A stretch of 64,000 nucleotides of DNA. It comes from Artocarpus heterophyllus (Eukaryota; Streptophyta; Magnoliopsida; Rosales; Moraceae). Of the stretch, positions 1-11,900 are shown piece by piece. The stretch's first letter is position 1, and every line of letters starts with the position of its first letter. Where the stretch lies: the NCBI GenBank assembly GCA_025403435.1, contig CM046340.1, positions 26,601,710 to 26,665,709 on the forward strand. The letters run 5' to 3'. Position numbers and translations under genes: made by a program. The notes below the pieces were generated by a model, which did not search any database, was not told the DNA's origin, and was given only the letters and a program-made list of their open reading frames with translations.

Positions 1-1221
1 AATCCCTTCCTAGGGGTCAAGACCACCATGGTCTTCCTATGGACCAACGATGGAGGCCTTAGGTCCTCTCTTCGAAAACCTTCTCCCACTTAATCTTTTG
101 AAGTTAAGGTTTTATTTCAAAATTATGCATGAATAATTTTAATATGAGCGGCACTCCCTATTCTATATGACATGTTATCAATATACATGGCAAATCATAT
201 TATAGTGCAGACAAGCAAAGCAATCAAGCAAAGCTACAAGCAAATTAATAATAACCGTAATATTATGGTTTCATCCTAGAGAATAAAAAACTAAGATTAC
301 AAGAGAATAATCGAGACATTTTATCGATTCTTCATCCTTGAATCCTCAAGCTGTATCCTTCTTCATGTAATACCCATCTTCAAGTCTTAAATCCCATATG
401 AATCAAATACTTCATATTTCCAGTCATATCCAAATTTAATGTTTCTCAGAATCGCCTCAAAAATAAAATTAAAATTGTACTGCAAAAATTACACCCTTTC
501 TGGAAATTTTCTAGCTCTCGGTCGGCAGGCCGATCTGGTTGATCGGCCTGTCGGTCATGCTTCATCGGCCTGCCGATCTCAAAGATCGGCCTGCCGACCC
601 ATGAAAGTTTGGCCTGCCGGCAGAGCCAGCCAATTTCTGCCCCACTATCGGCCTATTGAACCACACGTTAGGCCTGCCGATCTGTGACCATCGGCCTGCC
701 GAACTATGATGTCTGGCATGCCGATCGAGCAATAATCCCTCATTCCAGAAAATACAATTTTAATGCAATTTGTTAATTTTGTTTTCAACAATTCAAAAGC
801 ATAAAATTAGAGACTCAAAAAATATATGGGGTCGCCATCATCATTCTTCTAGATCCATCTTCTAGATCCGTCTTCTCCTAATAATTATTTAATTACAAAA
901 TTTTATAAATTTGAAATAAATAATAATTCCTAGACGGAGATGATAGTCTGCCATCTAATTACATGAAAACCTATATACACATTCTAAACTCTAAGGAACC
1001 ATAACCGCTATTAATTAATTAATAAATAATTAAACAATGATTTAATCAACCATAATTAATTAATAAACATTCACCACATAATCCATGACAACAAATATAT
1101 TATATGGAAACTTAGAGTGCCATCTCTCTATAAAATTCAATTCAAGCATAGGAGAGATAAAGATCACAAAATTTATGCATATATCATGATCACAAACTTG
1201 TAAATTTATGTAAAAACCATG
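1..1221 (-). mobile_element. Untranslated leader of copia element A
   Basis: This stretch lies downstream of the primer binding site of element A, which reads on the minus strand and leaves the window at its left edge. It is closely similar to 7290-8320, the leader of element C, including the block with CCACCATG and TATGGACCAA near position 20-50 (compare 7305-7330). No long open frame is visible. It contains the palindrome array at 522-724, described separately. The gag of this copy would start beyond the left edge. The element assignment follows from the adjacent PBS and LTR; the transcript-leader role is inferred from position. Confidence 0.7.
522..724. repeat. Array of ~21-bp-spaced near-palindromes in copia leader
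   Basis: Nine units match TCGGCCTGCCGA, or its reverse complement TCGGCAGGCCGA, with 0-3 mismatches. They start at 522, 543, 565, 586, 609, 648, 669, 691 and 713. Successive starts are 21-23 bp apart, except one gap of 39 bp, roughly two units. Each unit is TCGGC and GCCGA arms around a 2-bp centre (CT or AG). The sequence between units is not conserved. Apparent reading frames through the array (rich in Arg, Pro, Ala, Cys) are a by-product of the repeat. Confidence 0.9.
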
Positions 1222-1233
1222 GCTCTGATACCA
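1222..1233 (-). other. Primer binding site of element A (initiator Met tRNA)
   Basis: On the minus strand this reads TGGTATCAGAGC, the standard complement of the 3' end of plant initiator methionine tRNA. It lies two bases inside the LTR end at 1236, which fixes A as a minus-strand element with its 5' LTR to the right. Confidence 0.92.
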
Positions 1234-1621
1234 TTTGTTGGAAACATGGTACATAGCGGAATTTTCAAAATTTTTCATCAAAGTAATTTTCAAAACACAA
1301 GTTTGACATGCTATATGTATAAATTAGACAGATCTTACTAACCTTTGTGTGAAGAACCTCCGCAACCTGTGTAGAGAAGTAATGTTCTAGAAGAGCCTCA
1401 ACCAACTGGTCTTCTTTGTTATTCTCTATCCATAACCGGAGTGAGTGTAGGCTCACACGTACAGTTCTTCCACCAGTGACTCTCCTTCCAACTGAGAGAG
1501 AGAACCCAAAGCTAGTGTTTGTGATTTGTGAACAAAAGCTCTTAGGGAGTTTTCAGATGCTCACTAGAAGAGTATCACTCTTAATCTCTTAATTAATCTT
1601 AGTAAATCATCAGACTCACTG

Positions 1622-1638
1622 CCTTTTATAGCTATTGG
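1622..1638 (-). promoter_or_regulatory. CAAT and TATA boxes of LTR A
   Basis: On the minus strand CCAATAGC runs directly into CTATAAAAGG. The equivalent positions in related LTRs also carry TATA-like sequence (5572-5580 in B, 8725-8741 in C, 30954-30966 in I), which supports this as the retrotransposon promoter. Transcription would run leftwards. Confidence 0.65.
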
Positions 1639-1749
1639 TCCTGGGGTCAGTCCTTATTAGATTAGGTCTCAAAAACTCAAAACAGAATCAAGTTTGGATT
1701 AATATCTGATAAGATCCACGTAAAAACACGTAATCTTATCGCTCGTTGA

Positions 1750-1782
1750 TCGGCAGGCCGAACACGTCATTCGACAGGCCGA
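1750..1782. repeat. Two-unit palindrome array upstream of LTR A TATA box
   Basis: The units are TCGGCAGGCCGA at 1750 and TCGACAGGCCGA at 1771, 21 bp apart. They lie about 110-160 bp upstream (minus strand) of the TATA box at 1622-1638, so inside U3. Confidence 0.85.
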
Positions 1783-3222
1783 ACTCCCGTGAAAAATCTC
1801 CGCAAATCTTTTATTTTCCACCCGCGATTCTATAGGATAAAGTCTCAGTTTTGATTCAAATAACCCAATAGAGAAGATATCTGATCAAAACAAACTTTAT
1901 CAAGATAATCTCTAAGAAAATAAATCAATTCACAATAATTCTACAAGTTTATCTTGATTTAATTTATCCAAAATTAAATCAACCGATAAACAGACAAGAA
2001 TTATCCGATCCTAATAATTCAACAAGTTTATCTTAAATTAATTTTATTACAAAATTAATTCAACCAATAAACAGACATGAATTATTTGATTCTTACAAAT
2101 TTTAAACCAATCTGATAATTTCGACATAAGTCACCAATTATTGGAAAAGCACGCCGTGTCGTTAGAGGATTTTGTGAGCTAGCAAAGGGGACCAAAATGG
2201 ACCTATAAAGTTCAAGTTCACGATAATTATGAAACCCAATATCCCATATATACATTTCACAACTATCAACTCCAACGCTACTCCACTAAAAGCTTGGAGC
2301 TGCACTCTCAAACTTTATAAAATTACGAAGCTCGTGTAGCTAAGTCTCCATGACATATCAAAATGTATCGTATCCCCATATGATAATCTATAACCGGCTT
2401 AAGGACAAGTTCTGTCTTACCTTCCTGATTATTTTTATTTTACGTTCCATTGTCTCAACATTTGAAAACTTACCATCCAAAGATAGTATACCATTCGGTT
2501 ACACCTATGTATCCAAACTGTTGAGCGCTCCAGTTTTCCAATTACAGGACAACGCATATAAGAGGATATCATTACTCCTAAAGAGGAGCTATGGATTCCA
2601 TATCTATGAATAACAAGTCTACGCTATCAAGAGTCATGCCTCCAACGTACCAGCATGCATACCACTATTGAGATGTGGGAGTCAGCCATTGGCACATCAA
2701 AAGACACAAGTCGAGACAATGGGCCCACTATTCATCTCAGGATTAAGATACAATACAAATGACTGTCTAAAGTGAATCAATTTACCAAGATAGAATTATT
2801 AATCCAAATCAATTCACTTTATGTCCCGATCCAACACATCGTCACCTATGACAACATGCCAATGTTTCTATTCACGGAGTCCAACTCCGATGGTCAATAA
2901 AAACCATCTGCCAATAGGGATATAGACAACATAACAATTTTTACGTGAATAAAGCGCCCAACTTTATTCCCTCGATTGCGGATCATATGTTTTAGATCGT
3001 CACCTTAAGAATCGTGTCTTCTGCATAATCATCCCATCATATGCCCAATTCTTAAGGTTTAGACAGAAAGTCTCAGACTACTGTTTGCTTATCATATATT
3101 CAACAAATATGAACGTAAATAGGACAATATTTGGTATATATAAATGAATAAATTCTTTATTGATAAAAAATATCTCCAAAAACATATTACATTTTTACTC
3201 CTTAGGGCATACATGTCTAACA

Positions 3223-3950
3223 GACTCTCCAAAGTCTTATGAAGAAAGAGAATACATGAAGAAGGTGCCTTATGCTTCGGCAGTAGGTAGTCTCATGTAT
3301 GCCATGATTTGCACACGACTAGATATTAGTTATGCGTTTGGGATTGTAAGTTGATTCAGGCGGATCCAGGACTGAGCCATTGGGTTATGGTAAGCCATAT
3401 TTTCAAGTACCTGAGAAGGACTCGAGGGTAAATGCTTATATATTTGGGTGAGGACTTAACTCCTCTAGAATATACTGACTCAGATTTTCAATCCTGTCTG
3501 GATTCTAGGAAATCGACTTCAGGTTTGGTGTTTACTCTGGGCGACAGTGCCATTAGTTGGAGAAGTGTGAAGCAAGATTGTACTTCAGATTCAATGGTGG
3601 AGGCCGAGTATATGGCAACTAGTGATGCTTCGAAAGAAGCAGTGTGACTCCACAAGTTCCTTGGGGATCTTGAGGAAGTTCCTGGTATGGATAAAGCAGT
3701 ATCACTGTATTGTGATAATAGTGTGGCGGTAGCTAATGCTAAGGAACCAAGATTTCACAAGAAGAGTAAGCATATTGATTAAAAATATCACGTGATAAAC
3801 GACTTCGTTGAGGGCGGGCATGTCATGATGTGCAAGATCACGTCAGAGGAAAATTTAGTTGATCCATTTACGAAGACACTTACTGGGCGAGTTTTCGAGA
3901 GGCATGTGGAAGCTATGGGGATGCGAGATTTGTCATATTTACTCACTTAG
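3223..3950 (+). pseudogene. 3' end of Ty1/copia pol (RT end and RNase H) of element B
   Basis: The + strand encodes the end of a copia polyprotein. The RT-to-RNase H linker (VPYASAVGSLMYAMICTR, residues from about 3270) is followed by RNase H blocks: SRKSTSGLVFTLGDSAISW at about 3507-3565, EAEYMA at 3602, LYCDNS at 3710, and the C-terminal SEENLVDPFTKTL region near 3845-3880. The final stop is at 3948. It is broken by stops near 3350, 3428, 3643 and 3779, so it is non-functional. Its 5' part is cut off by LTR A at 3222. Only 14 bp separate the stop from the LTR at 3965, normal for copia. Confidence 0.88.
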
Positions 3951-3953
3951 CGC

Positions 3954-3963
3954 AAGTGGGAGA
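3954..3963 (+). other. Polypurine tract of element B
   Basis: AAGTGGGAGA lies directly before the LTR start TGTTAG at 3965. A purine run here is where plus-strand DNA synthesis is primed in LTR elements. Confidence 0.75.
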
Positions 3964-5399
3964 TTGTTAGACATGTATTCCCTAAGAAGTAAAAATGCAA
4001 TAAGTTTTTGGAGACATTTTTATCAATAAAGAATTTATTTATTATTTCTTTATCAAATCTTGTCTTCTTTATGTTCATATTTGTTGAATGTATGTTAAGC
4101 AAACAATAGTCTAAGACTGTCAGTCTAAACCTTTAAGAATTTGGCATATGATGGAGAGATTATGTAGAATACACGATTCTTAAGGTGACGGTCTAAAACA
4201 TAAGATCCATAATTGAGAGAATAAAATTGGGTGCTTTATTCATGTAAAAATTGTTATGTTGTCTATATCCCTTTTGGGAGATCGTTTGTCTTGACCATCG
4301 GAGGACTCCGTGAATAGAAACATTGGCACGTTGTCATAGGTGATGATTTGTTGGATCAGGACATAAAGTGAATTGATTTGGATTAATAATTTTGTCTCGG
4401 CAAATCGATTCACATTAGACAATTATTTGTATTGTATCTAAATCCTAAGATGAATAGTTGGCCTGTTGTCTTGACTTGTGTCTTTTGATGTACCAAAGGA
4501 TGACACCCAATCTTAATAGTGGTATGCATGCTGGTACGTTGGAGGCATTACTTTTGATAGCATAGTCTTGTTATTCATAGATATGGAATCCATAGCTCCT
4601 CTTCAGGAGTAATGATATCCTCTTATATACGCTGTCCTGTAATTGGAAAACTAGAGCACTCAACCATTTGGATACATAGGTGTAACCGAATGGTATGCTG
4701 TCTTTGGATAGTAATTTTTCTGATGGTGAGATAATGGAATGTAAGATAAAAATAATCGGGAAGGTAAGACAGAACTTGTCCTTAAGTTGATTATGGATTA
4801 TCATATGGGGATACGATACACTATGATATGTCATGGAGACTTAGCTATACGGGCTTTGTAATTCTATGTAGTTCGAGAGTGCAGTTCCAAGCTTTTAGTG
4901 GAGTAACGTTGGAGTTGATAATTATGAAATGTATATCTGGGATATTGGGTTTCGTAATTATCAGGAGCTTTAACTATATAGGTCCATTTGGTCCCCTTTG
5001 CTAGCTCACGACATCCTGAAACGATACGGCGTGCTTTTTCAATAATTGGTTACTTATGTCGGATTTATCAAATTGGTTGAAATTTAGAAGAATCAAATAA
5101 TTCATGTCTGTTTATTGGTTGAATTAATTTTGTGATAAAATTAATTCAAGATAAACTTGTTGAAATATTGAGATAGGATAATTATTGTCTGTTTATCAGA
5201 TGATTTAATTTTGGATAAATTAGATCAAGATAAACCTGTAGAATTATTGGGAATTCATTTATTTTCTTAGAGATGATCTAGATAAAGTTGTTTTGATCAG
5301 ATAACTTCTCTATTGGGTTATTTGAATTAAAACTGAGACTTTATCCTATAGATTCTTAGGTGAAAAATAAAAGATTCGAGGAGATTTTTTTATCGGCAG

Positions 5400-5455
5400 T
5401 TTGGCCTGCCGATGGGGCCTATTCGGCCTGCCGATTAGGCTGTTCGGCCTACCGA
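5400..5455. repeat. Three-unit palindrome array in U3 of LTR B
   Basis: Units start at 5400 (TTGGCCTGCCGA), 5423 (TCGGCCTGCCGA) and 5444 (TCGGCCTACCGA), with a half unit TCGGCAG at 5393. Spacing is 23 and 21 bp. The array sits about 120 bp upstream of the TATA-like sequence at 5572, the same position as in LTR A. Confidence 0.85.
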
Positions 5456-5571
5456 TGAGCGAAGGATAAGATCACCCGTTTCCACATAGATCTTATCAGA
5501 TATTGATCCAAACTTGATTCTGTTTCAAATTTTTGAGACCTAATCTGATAAGGACTAACCCTAGGACCAAC

Positions 5572-5580
5572 CTTTATAAG
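5572..5580 (+). promoter_or_regulatory. TATA box of LTR B
   Basis: CTTTATAAG follows a CCAA at 5567 and aligns with the TATA region of LTR A. Moderate support only. Confidence 0.5.
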
Positions 5581-5975
5581 TAGGGAGAAAGTCTTAAGAG
5601 TTACTTAGATCAATTGAGAGATTAAGAGTGATACTCTGCTGGTGAGAATCTGAAAACTCCCTGAGAGCTTTTGTTCTTAAATCACGAACACTAGCTTTGG
5701 GTTCTCTTGATTAGTTGAAAGGAGAGTCATTTGGTGGAAGAGCTGTACGTGTGAGCCCACACTCACTCCAGTCATGGATAGAGAACAGCAAAGAAGACCA
5801 GTTGGTTGAAGCTCTTCTGGAACATTACTTCTCTTCACGTTTTGCGAGGGTTCTTCTGTATACAAAGGTTAGCAAGATATAGTTAATTTATGCATATAGC
5901 ATGTCAAACTTGTGTTTTGAAAAATACTCTAATGAAAAGAGTTTTAAAATTTCGCTGCGCACTCTTTTTCCAACA

Positions 5976-6837
5976 TCCTTAACCAAACAAGTTTCAATAA
6001 CCAGAAATTCACACTTACCCCCTCGAGAAAGGAAGTCCTTGCAATTTTTCTTGATGTGCCCAACTCTCCCACAGAAAAAGTACTTGAGCTTCTTTAGGTT
6101 CTTCTTTTTATTCTTATTGTCATTGCCTTTTGTTAGGACAAAAGACTTCCCATTCTTAGCCCTTTGCTTTTTTCCATTCCCTGGGTTAGGATTGTAACTA
6201 GATGCAACTACCAAGTTATCTTCACCACCAGTAGGAGTTTCATTGATTAGATTTTTGAACTCCTATAATTGCTTCATCAGCTCAGTCAAGGTCACATCCT
6301 GTCTATTGCTCAAATGATATAAAGCTCTAAACAAAATGAACTCTTTAGATAAAGTCTCAAAGACCATAGTCATTTGTGACTTAGCATAGATATCAACTCT
6401 ATAGGTTTAAGCCTCAGTGAGGTAGCCCATGACCAACATCATATGCCCCTTCACACGAGTACACGGTATTTGTTTGTGATTTAAGAGTTTTTGAAGTGCC
6501 CCTTGCTGTTTCGTTAAAGCTTGGCCTCCAAACATGTTTTCAAGATTATCCAAGATCTACTTAGTAGTCTCATAATTTTCATGTTGACCTTGCAGCATGT
6601 TATTTATGCTAGCCATAACGTAACCAAGGGCCTGATTGTTAGCATCTTTCCAACGATCATGCACTTGGATTTGCTCATTAGTAGAATCCCCGATAGGTTC
6701 GAGAGGACGCGATGTTGTCAGCATAAATTTTGCTTTCTCAAAGAAAAAGACGATCTTCAGGTTCCTTTATGATCATTATAATTCTCGCTGATTAACATGT
6801 TCTTATCAACTATCGATGATAAAGCATTTTTAGTCAT
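5976..6837 (-). pseudogene. Ty1/copia gag of element C (truncated)
   Basis: Read on the minus strand, the frame starts at an ATG at 6835-6837 (MTKNALSSIVDKNMLI) and carries copia gag features: the LDNLENMFGGQA segment at about 6520-6560, VKGHMMLVMGYLTEA at about 6410-6460, VFETLSKEF near 6350, and a Lys-rich stretch before a CCHC zinc knuckle at about 6015-6085. The knuckle reads YFFCGRVGHIKKNC, so its first Cys has become Tyr. There is a frameshift near 6770 and stops near 6560, 6415 and 6265. The frame is cut at 5976 by LTR B, just before protease would begin. Confidence 0.85.
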
Positions 6838-6842
6838 TTTAA

Positions 6843-8320
6843 TCTACAATAAAGATTCATACAGCAAATATAAGCAAACATTCCACAACAATTTAGTAAA
6901 ATAACACAAACAAGTAAACATACAATTGTGTTTATATGTCAAAACCTTGAAAAAATCACAACCTTACAACAATAATGCCCAACTCAGAATCCAACAAGCC
7001 GCCTAGGGGAGACTTGCTGAATTCAATTAGGAACATAGATCTCCTCTTATTAATATATGCCATCTAAGACCTGTATGATCTAGCACGTATTAATAATCGT
7101 TTACGTTGGCCATTAATATCATTAACAGAGCTCCTAGGAGAGGTTAGCAACAAAATTAATCTTGAGTGTGTAACCATCGCTTTAATTATTTTATCCATGA
7201 TTTATAATTGCTACCTAGGAGTGTACAATGATACGTCATATAAAAATAAATTATCCCTTTAGAGATCCAATGCAGTACATGATGAAATCCTAGCCCAGGG
7301 GTTTGAACCACCATGTGTCACCTATGGACCAAAAATGGAGGCTGTAGGTCCTCTCTTTGAAAACCTTATCCTACTCAATATTTTAAAAGTTAAGGTTTTA
7401 TATTAACATGCATGAATAATTTTTAATGAGCAGTACTCCCTATTCTATATGGCATGTTATCAGCATACATGGCAAATCATATTATAATGCAGACAAGCAA
7501 AGTAACATGCAAAACCACAAGCAAAATAATAAATAAATAAATAGTCATAATATCATGGTTTCATCTTAGAGAAAAGAAAATAAAAATTAAAAAAATATCA
7601 ATTAAAATATATTATCGATTTTTCAAATCCTTTTTCATATAGCATCCATCTTCTATTCTTCAATCTCTTATAAATCAAAAGGTTTATTTTTTTTATCGTC
7701 AAAAAATTTCATCTTTCTTAGAATTATCTCGAAAACAAAATAAAAAATGCACTAAAAAATGCATCTTTTTTGAAAAACGATCTGCCCTACTGTCGGCCTA
7801 CGGAATTGGAAGTTTGGCCTACTGACCGAGCTGAACTAGCGTTTTTACAAGAAATTATCTTTTAAACTATTTTTTAATTTTATTTTCAACAATTCAAAAA
7901 CATAAAAAATTTACAAGCATAGAAAAAATAGAACTCTTATCATATTTATCTTCTAGATCTGTTTTCACTTCGAATGATTATTTAATTGTAGAATTTTACA
8001 AATTTAAAATTAAAATAATAAATCCTAGACAGTGATGATAGACCGCCATCTTATTACATGAAAAAACTTAGTTACACATTCTAACCTCTAAGGAACCATA
8101 ACTGGCATAAATTAACTAATTAATTAATTATTAAATAAAAATTTAATCAACCATAATTAATTAATAAGCATTCACTATATAATCTTATGACAACATTAAT
8201 TATATAGAAACCTTAGAGTGCCAACTCTTTAAAAATTAAATTCAAGCATTGAAGAAAATAAGATCACATAATCCATGTACATAGCATGATCACAAACCCA
8301 TAAAATCAACGTAAAAGACT
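6843..8320 (-). mobile_element. Leader of copia element C
   Basis: This lies between the PBS at 8321 and the gag start at 6837. It is AT-rich and lacks a convincing frame. 7290-8320 matches the leader of element A (1-1221). A degraded pair of palindrome units starts at 7793 (TCGGCCTACGGA) and 7814 (TTGGCCTACTGA), 21 bp apart. Confidence 0.7.
7793..7825. repeat. Decayed two-unit palindrome array in C leader
   Basis: Units at 7793 and 7814, 21 bp apart, each with 2-3 mismatches to TCGGCCTGCCGA. It sits at the place corresponding to the nine-unit array of element A. Confidence 0.65.
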
Positions 8321-8332
8321 CTCTGATACTAA
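8321..8332 (-). other. Primer binding site of element C (degenerate)
   Basis: The minus strand reads TTAGTATCAGAG, a decayed initiator Met tRNA complement, next to the LTR end at 8334. It sets C as a minus-strand element with its 5' LTR to the right. Confidence 0.75.
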
Positions 8333-8842
8333 TTATTGGAAAACAATATGCAGTGGAATTTTAAAAAATTTAAAATTAGAGTATCTTCTTAGACACAAGT
8401 TTGACATGCTAGATACATAAATTAATGATAGATCTTACTAACTTCTTTTGTATACCAAAGTGGGCTCGAATACATGTAGAGAAGAATCTTCTAGAAGAGC
8501 CTCAACTAACTGGTCTTCTTTGCTATTCTCTATCCACAATTAGAGTGCGGGTGGTCGTACGTCGTACAGTTTTTTTTCTAGTGACTCTCCTTCCAAACAC
8601 TTGGGAAGACCTAGAGCTAAGGTTCTTGATATTAAACAATAGATCTCAAGGAGTTTCAGAGTTTTTCTCATTAGAGTATTCACTCTATACTTCTCAAATG
8701 ATTTAAATAACAAATAAACCTTACCCCTTATTTATAGTAGTCAGACCTGGGGTTAATCATTATCAGATTAGGCCTCAAAATTGGAGTTTAGATTAGTTTC
8801 AAAGTAATAACGTGTGAAGCAAATCTTACTCTAACTACCATA

Positions 8843-8872
8843 GTTGATCGTGCCTAGTGTATCGCGGTCGAC
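8843..8872. repeat. GTCGAC-type palindromes in U3 of LTR C
   Basis: GTTGAT at 8843 and GTCGAC at 8867, 24 bp apart, occupy the U3 site that holds the TCGGC/GCCGA array in LTRs A and B. The less decayed version is in LTR I at 31056-31100. Confidence 0.6.
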
Positions 8873-9407
8873 TATGTGGTTGTGGTACTAGAGTTCAAAT
8901 CGAATTTGAACTCCTTAAGATGATCTAATAGATCCAATCTCAACTAATTAGATAAATCATATCTTAATTGACCCGGGTATCCTTTATGGACCCTCAATTT
9001 TAATTTAAATAATCCAATAGAAAAGTTATCTGATTAAAATATTCATATACAGATAAACTCATACAAATAAAATATTATCTAAATAATTCAACATATTTAT
9101 GTTAAATTAATTTACAAAACTAATTCAGCCGATAAACTAACAAGAATTATTAAATCCAATCAACTTAAATATTAGCCAATCTAATAATTTAACATAAGTT
9201 AGCAATACGTAGGAAAAACATGACATATCGTTACAGGATTTATTATGAGCTAGCAAAGGGGACCCAATAGACATATTAGATCACACTCCTATAATTATAA
9301 AATACAATATCACAGATACATATTTTATAATTATCAACTCTAATACTACTCCACTAAAAGCTTAGAGCTGTACTCTCAAACTATATAAAATTAAAAAGCT
9401 CTAAAAG

Positions 9408-9412
9408 ATAAC
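9408..9412. repeat. Target-site duplication of element D, left copy
   Basis: ATAAC, matched exactly by 18249-18253 on the other side of D. Confidence 0.85.
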
Positions 9413-9505
9413 TGTAACGCCCCCTTACAGACGTTACAGATGTCGTTACATTCATACATTACATACTTATTTGAACTTTAAATGTAAACATAGTTAAGAA
9501 AAACG
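9413..9505 (-). mobile_element. LTR D 3'-terminal fragment (inverted)
   Basis: This is the reverse complement of about 14517-14609, starting TGTAACGCCCCC. It joins pol sequence at about 9506, with ACGTA shared at or near the junction. Confidence 0.88.
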
Positions 9506-11501
9506 TATGAATGGACAGATGCATGCCAGTTTTCAAGAACTGAAGAAGAGGCTAATGACAGCTCCAGTATTGGCTATACCGGAAGGGAATGATGGATTTG
9601 TAATTTATAATGATGCATCTAGGATGGGCCTTGGAGCTGTTTTAATGCAAAATGAAAGGGTGATTGCTTATGCATCAAGACAACTAAAGGATTACGAAAA
9701 GAACTATCCTACTCATGACCTTGAGTTAGCAACAGTCATTTTTGCGTTGAAGATATGGAGGCACTATTTATATGGGGTCCAATGCAAGATCTTCACTGAT
9801 CATCAAAGTCTGAAGTACTTCTTCATGCAAAGAGACTTGAACATGTGACAATGAAGATGGCTAGAGTTGGTGAAGGATAACGATTGTGAAATCCTTTATC
9901 ATCCTGGAAAAGCTAACCGAGTGGCCGATGCTCTAAGTAGGAAGTCAGTTGCCACGTTGATGTCAATGCAAGCAATGTCTCCACCTTTAAGAAAGGAAAT
10001 TCTAGACTTCGGTTGAGAACTTATAGCAGGTCAGCTCTCAGCACTTTCTCTTGCTCTGACGATGTATGATGAAATTCAGAGAAAACAAGATGAAGATGTA
10101 AGTCTTGTAAGGATTAAGCAGGAAATGAAAGGAGGAAAATGTCAAGAGTTTTCTATTGCAGATGACGAACTTTGTACCTCAAAGACCGCTTATGTGTTCC
10201 CAATGTTGATGACTTAAGGGAAAAGATCTTGGCAGAAATTCATGACACTCCTTACTCTATTCATCCAGGTGCAACAAAGATGTATAATGATCTAAGGGGT
10301 AACTTTTGGTGGTTTGGAATGAAACGTGATGTTGCTTTGTATACAAAGAAATGTATGACATGTCAGTAAGTTAAAGCTGAACACCAGAGACCTGGTGGTG
10401 ATTTATAGTCTATCCAAATACCAGAATGGAAATGGGAGAATATAACAATGGATTTCATTATTGGTTTCCCAGAACTATGAACGGTTATGATGCAATTTGG
10501 GTAGTTGTGGATCAACTGACTAAGACGGCGCATTTTGTTCCTATCAAGATCACTTACTCTATAGGACGGTTAGCGAAACTCTATGTTAAGGAGATTGTAC
10601 GACTTCATGGAATTCCCAAGTCAATCATCTCAGATCGTGATGGTAGGTTCATATCTAAGTTTTGGAAGAGTGTACAGACTGCTATGGGAACCAGGCTACA
10701 TTTCAATACAACTTTTCATCCTTAGACAGATGGCCAAACGGAGAGGACAAACTTAATTTTAGAAGATATGCTACGGGCTTGTTCTCTCAATCTTAAGACC
10801 AGCTGGTGTAAAATGTTGCCATTAGCAGAGTTTGCCTACAACAACAGCTTCCAGGCGACACTTGGGATGGCACCTTATGAAGCTCTGTATGGTCGAAAAT
10901 GCAGGTCGCCTATATGTTGGCATGAAGCTGGTGAGAGGAAGTTGATGGAAAGCGTCGATGCTAAAAGAACTAGTTTTGTTAATGAAACTTCTGAGATGAT
11001 AAAGTTGATAAGAAAAAGAATAGAGACCGCTCAAAGCCGTCAGAAGAGTTATGCCGACAAGAGAAAAAGACTCTTAGAATTCACCGTGGGTGAATATGCG
11101 TTTTTGAAAGTTGCACCAATGAAAGGAGTTATGAGGTTTGGAAAGAAAAGCAAGTTAAGCCCTAGATTCATTGTTCCTTATGAAATTGTGAAGCGAATAG
11201 GCAAAGTAGCTTATCAGCTGAGGTTGCCTTCAAAAATGTCTGCAATGCACGATGTGTTTCATGTCTCCATGCTTAAGAAGTATGTCACGGACCCTATGCA
11301 TGTGATTGAGCCACAAGTGATCGAGATACAGGAAGACTTAAGTTATGAAGAAAAGCCAATAGAGATACTCGATCAAAAAACCAAGACCTTGAGGAATAAA
11401 GAAATTCCATTGGTCAAGGTGTTATGGTGAAATCATCAAGTTGAAGAAGCTTCATGGGAACGTGAAGATGACATGGGATCTAAGTATCTGTAGTTATTTT
11501 G
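9506..11501 (+). pseudogene. Ty3 pol 3' half: RNase H and integrase (element D)
   Basis: Translation gives RNase H ([20 protein letters not shown], then [13 protein letters not shown] at about 9611-9650, and TDHQSLKYF at about 9797-9825), the [16 protein letters not shown] end of RNase H (9900-9950), an integrase zinc domain (HPGATKMYNDLRGNFWW to MTCQ, 10262-10368) and the integrase core (DQLTKTAHFVP, SDRDGRFISKFW, LAEFAYNNS). The C-terminal tail EIPLVKVLW...VEEASWE resembles the chromodomain-like tail of Tekay/Del elements. Disabling stops lie near 9847, 10012, 10367, 10408, 10723 and 11428, several at expected Gln (CAG/CAA) or Arg (CGA) codons. The 5' side starts abruptly at the inverted LTR junction. 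Confidence 0.88.
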
Positions 11502-11524
11502 AGTTTTGAGGATGAAACTTTTAT

Positions 11525-11538
11525 AAGGTGAGGAGAAT
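11525..11538 (+). other. Polypurine tract of element D
   Basis: A purine-rich stretch (AAGGTGAGGAGAA) directly precedes the LTR start TGTAACACCC at 11539. Confidence 0.65.
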
Positions 11539-11774
11539 TGTAACACCCACCTATTTTGATGTAACAGATCATATTAAGTTAGTAACAACATTTAGTATAT
11601 TTTATTAATAATTTATGTTGTATGTTATGATTTTTGATCATAATGTTACTAACTATTTATTCTAAGTGTTATTACAGGTGACGATCGCATGGAATCGATG
11701 TGCTCAAGTGTTCATATTAGTTACAATGTATGTTTATTTATGAATGCTATGATATATTACATTTTAAGGACAGT

Positions 11775-11900
11775 TCGGTAGGTCAGACTTTCAAGTTTGG
11801 CAGGCCAAATAGCCTGTTAAAGATCGACAGGCCAATGGAAACCATCGGTAGGCCAGACTTCATGGAATCGGCAATCCGAACTGTGTAGTCGGCAGGCCGA
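11775..11900. repeat. Six-unit palindrome array near LTR D start
   Basis: Units start at 11775, 11797, 11824, 11845, 11868 and 11889. The last is a perfect TCGGCAGGCCGA; the others carry 1-4 changes, mostly C to T or G to A. Spacings are 22, 27, 21, 23 and 21 bp. Confidence 0.85.

Larger units (their letters stand above)
1236..3222 (-). mobile_element. 5' LTR of Ty1/copia element A
   Basis: This is a long terminal repeat of about 1,987 bp. On the minus strand it starts TGTTAGACATG at 3222 and ends TCCAACA at 1236, giving a short TGTTRGA/TCYAACA inverted terminus. It is homologous in opposite orientation to 3965-5975, and to the LTRs at 8334-9412 plus 18254-19124, 30569-32481 and 63306-64000. 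A PBS follows immediately at 1222-1233. The right end at 3222 abuts copia pol sequence of element B at 3223 in the opposite orientation, so A inserted into B. The matching half of B and the target duplication lie outside the window. Confidence 0.9.
3965..5975 (+). mobile_element. 3' LTR of Ty1/copia element B
   Basis: This LTR of about 2,011 bp begins TGTTAGACATG and ends CCAACA, and is homologous in reverse to 1236-3222. The next base, 5976, is in the gag of element C reading the other way, so B is inserted in C. The putative 5-bp target copy is TCCTT at 5976-5980; its partner lies outside the window. Because A and B lie head to head, 1236-3222 and 3965-5975 form a roughly 2-kb inverted repeat with a spacer of about 740 bp. 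Confidence 0.9.
8334..9412 (-). mobile_element. 5' LTR of copia element C, left (3') part
   Basis: It is homologous to the 3' portion of LTR A (1236 to about 2340). The terminal TGTTGGA has decayed to TATTGGA. It is interrupted at 9412 by element D and resumes at 18254. The split LTR totals about 1,950 bp, close to A and B. A TATA region lies at 8725-8741 (CTACTATAAATAAGG on the minus strand). Confidence 0.87.

Noticed and set aside
522..724. CRISPR-like regular spacing of short repeats
   Set aside because: The repeat is 12 bp with about 9-bp spacers, the host is a plant, and there are no cas genes. The arrays lie inside retrotransposons.
2350..2613. 87-codon frame matched by a similar frame at 4571-4834 on the other strand
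   Set aside because: The two are the same non-coding LTR segment in opposite orientation; similarity comes from the LTR pair, not protein conservation.
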